Source of the DNA: Deltaproteobacteria bacterium
Lineage (GTDB): Bacteria; Desulfobacterota; Desulfobacteria; Desulfobacterales; Desulfobacteraceae
Direction of reading: 5' to 3'
Assembly (NCBI GenBank): GCA_013151635.1
Contig: JAADHV010000102.1
Span: 1 to 39,128, forward strand
DNA length: 39,128 nt
Shown: positions 1-6,952 of the stretch, piece by piece
Numbering within the stretch: position 1 is the first letter of the stretch
Layout: each line of letters opens with the position of its first letter
The notes under the pieces: generated by a model
What the model saw: only the letters and a program-made list of their open reading frames with translations
What the model was told of the DNA's origin: nothing
Database searches by the model: none
Position numbers and translations under genes: made by a program

Positions 1-126
1 GGTTTTGACCCGGACTCCCTGATTGCCGAAGTTAATCTTGAAGTGGTGAAACAGGGAGCCTGGGAAGATATCTTCCTCAAATGCAGGGATAATATTGAAT
101 TGTTAAGTTTTGTGGGAGGAGGATAA
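1..126 (+). CDS. thiS: Sulfur carrier protein ThiS (C-terminal part)
   Basis: Frame 1 is open from the window edge and gives 41 residues ending in FVGGG before a TAA. The C-terminal Gly-Gly, preceded by a hydrophobic stretch (ELLSFVGGG), is the ThiS hallmark. That terminus is adenylated by ThiF and converted to a thiocarboxylate that donates sulfur to thiazole synthase. The upstream half lies outside the window. The stop is immediately followed by the thiG ATG, and the glycine codons themselves supply the thiG ribosome-binding site (GGGAGGAGG), so the two genes are closely coupled. Identity is very likely given the terminus and the thiG neighbour. Confidence 0.9.
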   Translation, partial: GFDPDSLIAEVNLEVVKQGAWEDIFLKCRDNIELLSFVGGG

Positions 127-909
127 ATGCAGGATATTAAAAACGATATGCTTACCCTTGGCGATGTCAACTTTCAAAGCCGCCTGTTCACCGGGACAGG
201 CAAATTTGCATCTAAAAAATTAATTGCGCCCATGCTTGAGGCGAGCGGTTCCGGCATGATAACGGTTGCTCTTCGCAGGATTGATCCGGGACAGGCCAAG
301 GAAAATATATTAAATTATATTCCGGGCTCAGTCACGCTTTTGCCCAATACATCAGGCGCCAGAACCGCATCCGAAGCAGTTCGCATTGCAAGGATCGCAA
401 GGGAAGGGGGGTGTGGAAAATTTATTAAGATTGAAGTGATCACGGATATGCAATACCTTTTGCCGGATAATCATGAAACTGTCAAGGCAACTGAAATCCT
501 GGCCAGGGACGGTTTTGTGGTCCTCCCCTACATGATGCCGGATATTACCGTGGCAAAGCAGCTCTATGATGCCGGGGCAGCAGCAGTAATGCCCCTTGGT
601 TCTCCCATAGGGTCCAACCGCGGGCTTGAAATGGAGCCTGTGATAAAAATGATCATTGAGGCAAGTAAAATTCCTGTGGTAGTGGATGCCGGTATCGGCA
701 GGCCGTCCCAGGCAGCCCAGGCCATGGAAATGGGTGCGGACGCAGTCCTTGTTAATACGGCAATCGCCACAAGCTGCGATCCTGTCCTTGCGGGCAGGGC
801 CTTTTCTCTGGCTGTGAAAGCCGGGCGGATGGCTTATCTTTCCCGGATGGTGGAAAAGAAAGTGTATGCCGAGGCTTCTTCACCCCTGACCGGATTTTTA
901 AGGAAGTAA
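127..909 (+). CDS. thiG: Thiazole synthase ThiG
   Basis: 260 residues, full length for the family. ThiG condenses 1-deoxy-D-xylulose 5-phosphate, dehydroglycine and ThiS thiocarboxylate into the thiazole phosphate of thiamine, in the cytoplasm. Visible motifs are an N-terminal FTGTGKF, the FIKIEVI strand whose Lys101 is the expected Schiff-base lysine, the phosphate-binding PLGSPIGSNRGL (156-167), and GIGRPSQAAQAMEMGADAVLVNTAIA near the C-terminus, all typical of this TIM barrel. The start follows the thiS stop directly. In the family it works with ThiH, whose gene begins 4 bases after this one ends. Confidence 0.97.
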   Translation: MQDIKNDMLTLGDVNFQSRLFTGTGKFASKKLIAPMLEASGSGMITVALRRIDPGQAKENILNYIPGSVTLLPNTSGARTASEAVRIARIAREGGCGKFIKIEVITDMQYLLPDNHETVKATEILARDGFVVLPYMMPDITVAKQLYDAGAAAVMPLGSPIGSNRGLEMEPVIKMIIEASKIPVVVDAGIGRPSQAAQAMEMGADAVLVNTAIATSCDPVLAGRAFSLAVKAGRMAYLSRMVEKKVYAEASSPLTGFLRK

Positions 910-913
910 CAAC

Positions 914-2020
914 ATGAGTTTTATGAATATTATAAAAAGGTTTGAATCCTTTGATTTTGAAGAATATTTCAAGTCAGTTACAAATTCTGATATTCAAAAG
1001 TCTTTGGCCCGGGATCATCTTGACCCATACGATCTTCTTAACCTTTTATCCGGAAAAGCACAGAAGTTTTTAGAACAGATGGCTCAAAAAGCACAAAAGA
1101 TAAGCCTTCAGTATTTTGGCAGGACCATAGTGCTTTACGCACCAATGTATATTTCCGACTATTGCACCAATTATTGTACCTATTGCGGGTTTAACAGTTT
1201 AACCAGGTTTAAGAGAACTAAATTATCGCTTGAAGAAATAGACAGGGAGGCAAAGGCGATTCATGATATGGGGATTTGTCACATCCTTGTCCTGACCGGG
1301 GAAGCGCCTGCCAAAACCCCCCTGTCCTATCTTGAAGATGCCGTGGGTGTTTTGAAAAAGTATTTTTCTTCCATTGCCCTTGAGATGTTTCCCATGGAGG
1401 AAGATGAGTATCGAACCTTAAAAAACGCAGGTGCTGATTCTTTGACTGTATACCAGGAAGTGTATGATCAAAAAATTTATAAAGATGTCCATCTTGCGGG
1501 AAGAAAAAAAGATTATCAATACCGGCTGTTAACCCCGGAGCGAGGGGCAAAAGCAGGGTTCAGGGCTGTCAATATCGGGACATTGTTCGGCCTTGGTGAA
1601 CCAAGATCAGAAGCTTTTTTGACCGCCATCCATGCAAGATACCTGGAACAGAAGTTTCCTGATGTGGAAGTATCGCTTTCCCTTCCCAGGATGACAAAGG
1701 CTAAAGGCGGGATTGAACCTAAGCATATTATTGATGACTCAAGCTTTGTCCGGTTCATGCTGGCCTGGCGGCTTTTTATGCCAAGGGTGGGTATTAATAT
1801 CTCCACAAGGGAATCGGAAAATTTCAGAGATAAGCTTATTTATCTTGGGGCAACAAAGTATTCGGCAGGTTCAAAAACCGATGTGGGGGGATATGCTTTA
1901 AAAGCAGATGACTCAACAGTCCAGTTTGAAGTGACAGATCAAAGAAGTGTGGAAAAAATAGCGCGGATGATCCGGCAGAAAGGTTATCAGCCGGTGTTTA
2001 AAGACTGGGAGATTATTTAA
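914..2020 (+). CDS. thiH: 2-iminoacetate synthase ThiH (radical SAM tyrosine lyase)
   Basis: 368 residues. ThiH cleaves tyrosine by radical SAM chemistry to p-cresol and dehydroglycine (2-iminoacetate), the glycine-derived input to ThiG. The CX3CX2C iron-sulfur motif is present as CTNYCTYCGF with Cys84, Cys88 and Cys91, after the usual helical N-terminus. Further on, LTGEAPAKTP and the NIGTLFGLGEPR stretch fit ThiH. Using ThiH rather than the oxygen-dependent glycine oxidase ThiO fits an anaerobe. The ATG sits 4 bases after thiG behind AAGGAAG. The stop shares one base with the thiF ATG (TAATG). Confidence 0.96.
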   Translation: MSFMNIIKRFESFDFEEYFKSVTNSDIQKSLARDHLDPYDLLNLLSGKAQKFLEQMAQKAQKISLQYFGRTIVLYAPMYISDYCTNYCTYCGFNSLTRFKRTKLSLEEIDREAKAIHDMGICHILVLTGEAPAKTPLSYLEDAVGVLKKYFSSIALEMFPMEEDEYRTLKNAGADSLTVYQEVYDQKIYKDVHLAGRKKDYQYRLLTPERGAKAGFRAVNIGTLFGLGEPRSEAFLTAIHARYLEQKFPDVEVSLSLPRMTKAKGGIEPKHIIDDSSFVRFMLAWRLFMPRVGINISTRESENFRDKLIYLGATKYSAGSKTDVGGYALKADDSTVQFEVTDQRSVEKIARMIRQKGYQPVFKDWEII

Positions 2021-2559
2021 TGAAAATCGGTATAGCAGGCATTGGGGGTGTCGGGTCAAATGTGGCAAGGCATCTTGCCCAGGCCCGTGTAAAAGATATC
2101 AGGATCGTTGATTTTGATAATGTGGAAGCCTCAAATCTCAACCGGCAGTTTTACCTTTTTTCCCAGGTTGGGAAAAAAAAGACCGACAGCCTGGAAATAA
2201 ATCTTAAGGAGATATTTCCGGGTATGACCGTTGAAAAGATTGAAAAGAAAATTCAACCCGGGGATTTGGCCGGGCTTTTTTCAGGCTGTGAAATCGTGGT
2301 GGAAGGCTTTGATAATAAAAATTTAAAGAAAATGATTATTGAAGAACTTGCAGGAACCTGCCGGCTTCTGGTTTCAGCCTCGGGCGTTGCCGGGGAAAAC
2401 ATGGATGCCGTGACAATAAGAAAAATTGGCAATTGTCAAATTGTCGGGGATTTTGTGTCTGACCAGGAAAATTACGCGCTTTTCGGGCCGAAAATCGTCA
2501 TGGTTGCATCAATCATGGCGGGAATTGTTTTAAAGGCATTAAAAGGGTGGAGCAAATGA
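2020..2559 (+). CDS. thiF: ThiS adenylyltransferase ThiF, short form
   Basis: 179 residues of the E1-like (ThiF/MoeB/HesA) fold. It should adenylate the ThiS C-terminus using ATP. The nucleotide-binding GIGGVGSN (7-14), the acidic IVDFDNVEASNLNRQ segment and VVEGFDNKNLKK are clear. It is much shorter than the roughly 250-residue E. coli protein, and I see neither the two CXXC zinc pairs nor an obvious counterpart of the E. coli acyl-disulfide cysteine. This matches the compact ThiF subfamily of anaerobes and archaea. The start overlaps the thiH stop by one base, and the end overlaps the start of the next gene (ATGA at 2556-2559). Confidence 0.9.
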   Translation: MKIGIAGIGGVGSNVARHLAQARVKDIRIVDFDNVEASNLNRQFYLFSQVGKKKTDSLEINLKEIFPGMTVEKIEKKIQPGDLAGLFSGCEIVVEGFDNKNLKKMIIEELAGTCRLLVSASGVAGENMDAVTIRKIGNCQIVGDFVSDQENYALFGPKIVMVASIMAGIVLKALKGWSK

Positions 2560-3593
2560 AAGAATCGCGGCTTTTAGATGCAAATATTAACCGGTCGGCC
2601 GAAGGGTTGCGGGTGCTGGAAGATATAGCAAGGTTCAGGTTTGACAATCAAAAGATGTCATCTGGTCTCCGCGGGATGCGCCATGATATAAGGCGGCTTT
2701 TCAAAGAAAGAACAAAAGAACTCCTTTTCTCCAGGGATTCCTTCCATGATGTGGGAGTTGCAACATCTTTTGGGGAAAGCTGTGATGCAAGAAAGAATCT
2801 GAAAGACACAGTACTTTCCAATTTCAAGAGGGTCCAGGAAGCCTTCAGAACCATGGAGGAAATACTCAAGACAAAGGGCGAATATAAGGCCGGGAAAAAA
2901 ATTGAAGCATTAAGGTTTTGTGTTTACTCCCTGGAACCCGGGTTCCTTTCGCTTTTTTCGCGCAGGCTTCCCCATGGTATCTACGGTATCTTAGGTGAAA
3001 AATTTTCCCTTGGCCGGTCCAATGTGGAAGTTGCAGGGCAAATGGTGGATGCAGGCATTGATATCATCCAGTACCGTGAAAAATTAAAGGATAAAAGCCT
3101 TAAGGAAATGTTCAGGGAATGCCGTGATATCCGTAAAATTACTGAAGAGGCGGGTGTACCGTTTATTATTAATGATCATGCCGCTATCGCACTTATGGTG
3201 GGGGCGGACGGCATCCACCAGGGCCAGGATGATCTTCCTGTAAAAGACCTTAGAAAAATTGCCCCTCATATGATGATCGGGTGTTCCACACATTCGCCCT
3301 GCCAGGCTGGGAAGGCCGTGGAGGACGGGGCTGACTACATTGGTGTCGGCCCCATATTTGCCACCCGCACAAAGGAGGATGTATGCGATGCCGTGGGATT
3401 TGAATATCTTGATCATGTCGTAAAAAATCATGATATCCCCTTTGTTGCCATTGGCGGGATCAAACGGCATAATTTAGGGAAGGTCGTTTCAAGGGGTGCA
3501 AAAACGATATGCCTGGTTACTGAAATTATAGGTGCAAAAGATATTAAAAGCAGGATTAAAGAAATCAAACAGATAATAGGAGAGGTTAAATGA
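2556..3593 (+). CDS. thiE: ThiD2-ThiE fusion: HMP-P kinase domain plus thiamine-phosphate synthase
   Basis: 345 residues from the ATG that overlaps the thiF stop; a GTG nine bases earlier (2547) is less likely. Residues about 1-135 match the ThiD2 domain ([48 protein letters not shown]), an all-helical domain reported as an alternative hydroxymethylpyrimidine-phosphate kinase. Residues about 140-345 are the TenI/ThiE TIM barrel, with [43 protein letters not shown] and FVAIGGI. ThiE joins HMP-PP to thiazole phosphate to make thiamine phosphate. No separate thiD is present in the operon, so the fused domain probably supplies the second phosphorylation. It overlaps thiC by ATGA. Confidence 0.92.
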   Translation: MKESRLLDANINRSAEGLRVLEDIARFRFDNQKMSSGLRGMRHDIRRLFKERTKELLFSRDSFHDVGVATSFGESCDARKNLKDTVLSNFKRVQEAFRTMEEILKTKGEYKAGKKIEALRFCVYSLEPGFLSLFSRRLPHGIYGILGEKFSLGRSNVEVAGQMVDAGIDIIQYREKLKDKSLKEMFRECRDIRKITEEAGVPFIINDHAAIALMVGADGIHQGQDDLPVKDLRKIAPHMMIGCSTHSPCQAGKAVEDGADYIGVGPIFATRTKEDVCDAVGFEYLDHVVKNHDIPFVAIGGIKRHNLGKVVSRGAKTICLVTEIIGAKDIKSRIKEIKQIIGEVK

Positions 3594-4873
3594 AGCAAGC
3601 TTACACAACCCAGATGGATGCGGCAAGAAAAGGTATTTTGACACCCCGGATGAAAGAGGTGCTTGAAAATGAAACCATATCGCAGGAATGTCTTATGGAG
3701 AAACTTGCAAAAGGGCATATTGTGATTCCTGCCAACCGCAATCATTTTAATCTTAAGGCAAAAGGTGTGGGCGCAGGTCTTAAAACCAAGATCAATGTAA
3801 ACCTTGGTGTATCCAAAGACGTATGCTCCTTTGATGCGGAGATGAACAAGGCAAAACTTGCTCTTGATTACAAAGCAGATGCCGTGATGGACCTTAGCGT
3901 GTCAGGCGACACCGAAGGATTCAGAAAGAGGCTTGTAAAAGAAGTTCCCGTGATGATCGGAACTGTACCAATCTATGATACCCTTACAAGAACAGGCAAA
4001 TCCGTCTGGGAAATTACCATTGAAGACTGGTTTAAGACCGTTGAAATTCATGCTGAAAACGGGATTGATTTTATCACCATACATGCAGGGCTTACAAAAA
4101 AATGTGTAAGAAGCCTCAGGGCCAACAGGCGGCTTTGCGGTATTGTCAGCCGGGGCGGGGCCATCTTGTTTGAATGGATGGAAAAAACAAAAAATGAAAA
4201 TCCTTTTTATGAACATTTTGACAGGCTTCTTGATATCTGTGAAAAGTATGATGTCTGTATCAGCCTGGGGGACGGGCTTCGGCCGGGTGCTGTAGAAGAT
4301 TCCACTGACGCACCCCAGATCGAGGAACTTATCACCCTTGGAGAGCTGACCAAAAAGGCCTGGGAAAGAAATGTCCAGGTCATGATAGAGGGCCCGGGTC
4401 ATGTACCTCTCCACGAGATTGAAATGAATATGAAACTTCAAAAGAAGCTGTGCCATAACGCACCCTTTTATGTCTTAGGCCCTCTTGTTACCGATATCGC
4501 TCCCGGTTATGACCATATCACTTCTGCCATAGGCGGAGCGCTTGCTGCCATGCACGGGGCGGATTTTCTCTGCTATGTCACTCCTGCCGAACATCTTAGA
4601 CTGCCGTCAGCCGATGATGTGAAAGAAGGCATCATTGCCTCAAAAATTGCTGCCCACGCAGGAGATCTTGCCAAAGGGTTAAAAGGAGCAGATGCCCTGG
4701 ACCACAAAATGAGCAGGGCAAGAGGGAAGCTTGACTGGGATGGACAGTTTGACTGTGCGATTGACCCTGAAAAGGCGCGTTCATACAGGGAATCTTCCAA
4801 ACCTTCTGAAAAGGATGTATGCACCATGTGCGGTGATTTTTGTGCGGTAAAACGGGTTGGAGCCCTGTTGTAG
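3590..4873 (+). CDS. thiC: Phosphomethylpyrimidine synthase ThiC
   Basis: 427 residues, the shorter anaerobe/archaeal size class compared with about 630 in E. coli. ThiC is a radical SAM enzyme that rearranges 5-aminoimidazole ribonucleotide to HMP-P. Visible landmarks are VIPANRNH near the N-terminus, [31 protein letters not shown] and the [14 protein letters not shown] block. The C-terminal cluster motif reads CTMCGDFC (Cys411, 414, 418), i.e. CX2CX3C, one residue shorter than the CX2CX4C of E. coli. The ATG overlaps the previous stop (ATGA) behind AGGAGAGG. It is the last gene of the operon and is followed by a strong terminator. Confidence 0.96.
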   Translation: MKQAYTTQMDAARKGILTPRMKEVLENETISQECLMEKLAKGHIVIPANRNHFNLKAKGVGAGLKTKINVNLGVSKDVCSFDAEMNKAKLALDYKADAVMDLSVSGDTEGFRKRLVKEVPVMIGTVPIYDTLTRTGKSVWEITIEDWFKTVEIHAENGIDFITIHAGLTKKCVRSLRANRRLCGIVSRGGAILFEWMEKTKNENPFYEHFDRLLDICEKYDVCISLGDGLRPGAVEDSTDAPQIEELITLGELTKKAWERNVQVMIEGPGHVPLHEIEMNMKLQKKLCHNAPFYVLGPLVTDIAPGYDHITSAIGGALAAMHGADFLCYVTPAEHLRLPSADDVKEGIIASKIAAHAGDLAKGLKGADALDHKMSRARGKLDWDGQFDCAIDPEKARSYRESSKPSEKDVCTMCGDFCAVKRVGALL

Positions 4874-4887
4874 CCTGTAAATATTTG

Positions 4888-4921
4888 ATATTAGAGGGAT
4901 TTTTCCCTCTAATATTTTTTT
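4888..4921 (+). terminator. Intrinsic terminator of the thiamine operon
   Basis: A perfect 12-base-pair stem (4888-4899 with 4904-4915; arms ATATTAGAGGGA and TCCCTCTAATAT) closes a four-T loop and is followed by a run of seven T to 4921. It begins 15 bases after the thiC stop, a textbook Rho-independent terminator for +. Read from the other strand there is no comparable U-run, so it probably does not serve the converging gene. Confidence 0.93.
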
Positions 4922-4949
4922 GGTTCATAACTCGCTTTTGACGGCTAAG

Positions 4950-5486
4950 TTAAATTTTCTGTTCCACATTCTGAAAACACGGGATGCAAAGGTTTTTGCC
5001 GTCAAACATTCTGATGCGGGATTCCATTGTCTTTTCACCACAGGTATCACATTGAATGCTTTTCAATATCCTGGCCGGTCTTGCAGGTGGTGTGTCAATA
5101 TCTTCCACCAAAAAAAGGTCTTTTAAATCAGCCTTAAGCAGGGTTTTGATACGCTGGTCCTTAGTTTGTCCTCTATTTGCAAAATTATTCCTGAATACAG
5201 CTCGAAATCCTTTTTGGGCATCTCTGTCATAAAAAGTGAATGCTGATTTGCCGTAGTCCTTGTGGATAAGGTTTCCCTTGCCAAAAGAACAACCTGTCAG
5301 AAACTGGATCGCATCAACTCCGCACATGTCGGTTTCGGTTATGCACAAGGGGGCTTTGACATTACGTATATCCAGTTTTTCAATTGCAAGCTCAGATGCC
5401 CTGATTCCTATAGTCAGGCCCGGGCAGTTATGCCCGTGAAAGTCTATGGTTTGCTCAATTAACTCTTTTTTTAATGAACATGCCAT
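4950..5486 (-). CDS. FmdE-family protein with C-terminal zinc finger
   Basis: 178 residues. Residues about 8-130 match the FmdE family (formylmethanofuran dehydrogenase subunit E-like), with the signature FHGHNCPGLTIGIRA (His17, His19, Cys21), ITETDMCGVDAIQFLTGCSFGKGN (Cys55, Cys66), and a DRDAQKGFRAVFRNN segment. The C-terminus carries a CXXC...CXXC zinc ribbon (Cys146, 149, 167, 170). Despite the name, bacterial members usually occur without formylmethanofuran dehydrogenase and are thought to bind a metal or cofactor; their function is unsettled. Expression probably comes from the promoter upstream of the 60-residue gene, through a 172-base spacer with inverted repeats. The family call is strong; a specific function is not supported. 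Confidence 0.85.
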   Translation of the reverse strand: MACSLKKELIEQTIDFHGHNCPGLTIGIRASELAIEKLDIRNVKAPLCITETDMCGVDAIQFLTGCSFGKGNLIHKDYGKSAFTFYDRDAQKGFRAVFRNNFANRGQTKDQRIKTLLKADLKDLFLVEDIDTPPARPARILKSIQCDTCGEKTMESRIRMFDGKNLCIPCFQNVEQKI

Positions 5487-5564
5487 TATATTTTTTTCCT
5501 TATACAGACGCGTATGGTTTGGTAAAAATTGAAAATATCATTCAATCCTGTGGTTCACACAAAT

Positions 5565-5631
5565 ACATCCTGGCTTTTTTACTCTATCGACCAGGAAAGA
5601 ACCGGGTCAGGAGTTGAGAAAACCAGGATGT
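5565..5631 (-). repeat. Inverted repeat in the leader between the 60-residue gene and the FmdE-like gene
   Basis: ACATCCTGG at 5565-5573 and its complement CCAGGATGT at 5623-5631 form a 9-base-pair outer stem around 49 bases. Shorter internal pairings are possible. On -, a second small hairpin follows (TGTG, five bases, CACA at about 5549-5561). Neither strand has a U-run after the stem, so this is not a standard terminator. It could be a structured RNA leader of the FmdE-like gene or a DNA site. I could not match it to a known riboswitch. Confidence 0.5.
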
Positions 5632-5658
5632 CCTTATCAAGCAAGCATTTTAAGTTTA

Positions 5659-5841
5659 TCAGCCTGCATCATATGTACAGGTTGTGAAGTCTATTTCCGC
5701 GCCACATTTATCGCAGTTATGATTTTTTTCAAATTCATCTGAAAAAATTTCTTTGGGTGCATTGCATTCAGGGCAATTGCAGGTAAAGGATTTTAAATTC
5801 TTAAATTGTTCAAAACCTGGGCAATGTTTTGGGGTTGTCAT
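5659..5841 (-). CDS. Small cysteine-rich zinc-ribbon-like protein (60 aa)
   Basis: 60 residues with seven cysteines: Cys7, a CNCPEC cluster (21, 23, 26), CDKC (43, 46) and Cys55, plus His6 and His41. This pattern suggests one zinc or other metal site built from the two cysteine knuckles. There is no signal peptide, so it is probably cytoplasmic. It is a real gene despite its size: the ATG has an ideal AAAGGAGG Shine-Dalgarno eight bases upstream and a good promoter beyond. It is the first gene of the unit that includes the FmdE-like protein. I do not recognise a named family, and its function is unknown. Confidence 0.75.
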   Translation of the reverse strand: MTTPKHCPGFEQFKNLKSFTCNCPECNAPKEIFSDEFEKNHNCDKCGAEIDFTTCTYDAG

Positions 5842-5871
5842 AATATCCTCCTTTCGGGATTTGATTGTTGG

Positions 5872-5888
5872 AACAAGGAATCCTTGTT
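5872..5888 (-). promoter_or_regulatory. 17-base palindrome at the predicted transcription start (candidate operator)
   Basis: AACAAGGA, one central base, TCCTTGTT: a perfect 8-1-8 inverted repeat. It starts four bases downstream of the predicted -10 hexamer on -, so it covers the expected +1. A repressor bound here would block initiation. The palindrome and its placement are seen directly; the operator role is inferred. Confidence 0.6.
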
Positions 5889-5892
5889 AAAA

Positions 5893-5921
5893 ATTAAAGG
5901 TTAATTTGTCTTCATTGTCAA
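5893..5921 (-). promoter_or_regulatory. Sigma-70-type promoter for the 60-residue protein / FmdE unit
   Basis: On -, a consensus TTGACA (5916-5921), a 17-base spacer and TTTAAT (5893-5898). The ATG of the small gene lies about 50 bases downstream. The -35 is a perfect consensus match, and the spacing is optimal. Confidence 0.65.
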
Positions 5922-5940
5922 GATAAAACAAAGATTTAAT

Positions 5941-6933
5941 TTAGTTTAAATTTACCAGGGTTCTGCCTTTTAGCTTTCCTTTCAGTATAAGTTTGATTTT
6001 ATCATTTAACTGGTCAAGAAAAATTTCTTCGTAGATGTTTTCAAGCATGTCGAATTTCCAGTCTGCGGCAAGTTTTTTCCAGATTTCCATGCGAAATTCC
6101 ATGGGGCAGTGTTGTGAGTCTATCCCCAAAAGCGAGATCCCCCTTAAGATAAAGGGAAATACATTAATGGGCAGATCAGGCGATGCCACATTGCCGCAGC
6201 AGGTTACAATTCCGTCTGGTTTTGTAGATTTTATGGCGGTCGCAAGAATCATTCCCCCCACAGTATCAATGACTCCGGCCCATTGGGGTTTTAAAACAGG
6301 CGGTTTTGTGTTTTCAAGAAAATCATTCCTGGCAATAATGTTTTTAACACCAAGGTTGTTCAGTAAGGTGGTATCTTTTTTCCCCGACACAGCTGTTACA
6401 CGATACCCAAGGTGGGACAAGATCCCGGCGGCAAGGCTTCCCACTCCTCCTGTGGCACCGGTGACAAGAATGTCCCCGTGTTCCGGCTCTATAGTCCGGG
6501 TAAGCTTATAGACGGACATGCCGGCTGTAAACCCGGCTGTGCCGAGTACCATGCTGTGTTTCAGGTCAAGCCCTTTGGGCAGCTTTACCACCCAATCCGC
6601 CGGTACACGGATATACTGGCCGAACCCGCCTTTTGTATTCATGCCAAGGTCATAGCTCGTAACAATTACCATATCATTTTTTTTAAATGTATCAACATGG
6701 CTTTCCTCCACAATCCCTGCGGCATCAATCCCTGGTGTATGCGGATATTGCTTTGTGACACCGCGATTTCCCGAGGCTGATAACGCGTCTTTATAATTAA
6801 GGGAAGAATACTTGACCCGGATAAGAACATCACCCCGGGGCAGGTCGTTGATAAACGCTTTTTTGATTGTTCTTGAAAATTCGTTTTTTCCGGTTTCCTT
6901 AACTATCAATGCTTTGTATGAGATATTTTCCAT
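5941..6933 (-). CDS. YhdH/YhfP (AcuI-type) zinc-free quinone oxidoreductase family
   Basis: 330 residues from the ATG at 6933, which follows a good AAAGGAG site; the longer open frame to 7068 would run into the upstream gene. It is a medium-chain dehydrogenase/reductase: N-terminal GroES-like domain with SSLNYKDAL and YPHTPGIDAAGIV, then a Rossmann fold with ILVTGATGGVGSLAAG and VDTVGG. The YhdH/AcuI subfamily reduces acrylyl-CoA or related enoyl/quinone substrates with NADPH and lacks catalytic zinc, which fits the absence of zinc-site cysteines here. It begins 19 bases after the GalT-like gene and is probably cotranscribed with it. The substrate is not determined by the sequence. Confidence 0.85.
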   Translation of the reverse strand: MENISYKALIVKETGKNEFSRTIKKAFINDLPRGDVLIRVKYSSLNYKDALSASGNRGVTKQYPHTPGIDAAGIVEESHVDTFKKNDMVIVTSYDLGMNTKGGFGQYIRVPADWVVKLPKGLDLKHSMVLGTAGFTAGMSVYKLTRTIEPEHGDILVTGATGGVGSLAAGILSHLGYRVTAVSGKKDTTLLNNLGVKNIIARNDFLENTKPPVLKPQWAGVIDTVGGMILATAIKSTKPDGIVTCCGNVASPDLPINVFPFILRGISLLGIDSQHCPMEFRMEIWKKLAADWKFDMLENIYEEIFLDQLNDKIKLILKGKLKGRTLVNLN

Positions 6934-6952
6934 TTTTGCCGCTCCTTTGATT

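Noticed and set aside
3902-4456. 184-codon open frame on - inside thiC
   Set aside because: Antisense to highly conserved ThiC motifs, with no recognisable domain or start signal.
4920-5126. 68-codon frame just after the thiC terminator
   Set aside because: Begins inside the T-run of the terminator and overlaps the end of the FmdE-like gene, with no ribosome-binding site.
5487-5658. Molybdenum-cofactor riboswitch
   Set aside because: Tempting because of the FmdE gene, but I could not find the conserved core of that RNA; kept only as an unassigned inverted repeat.
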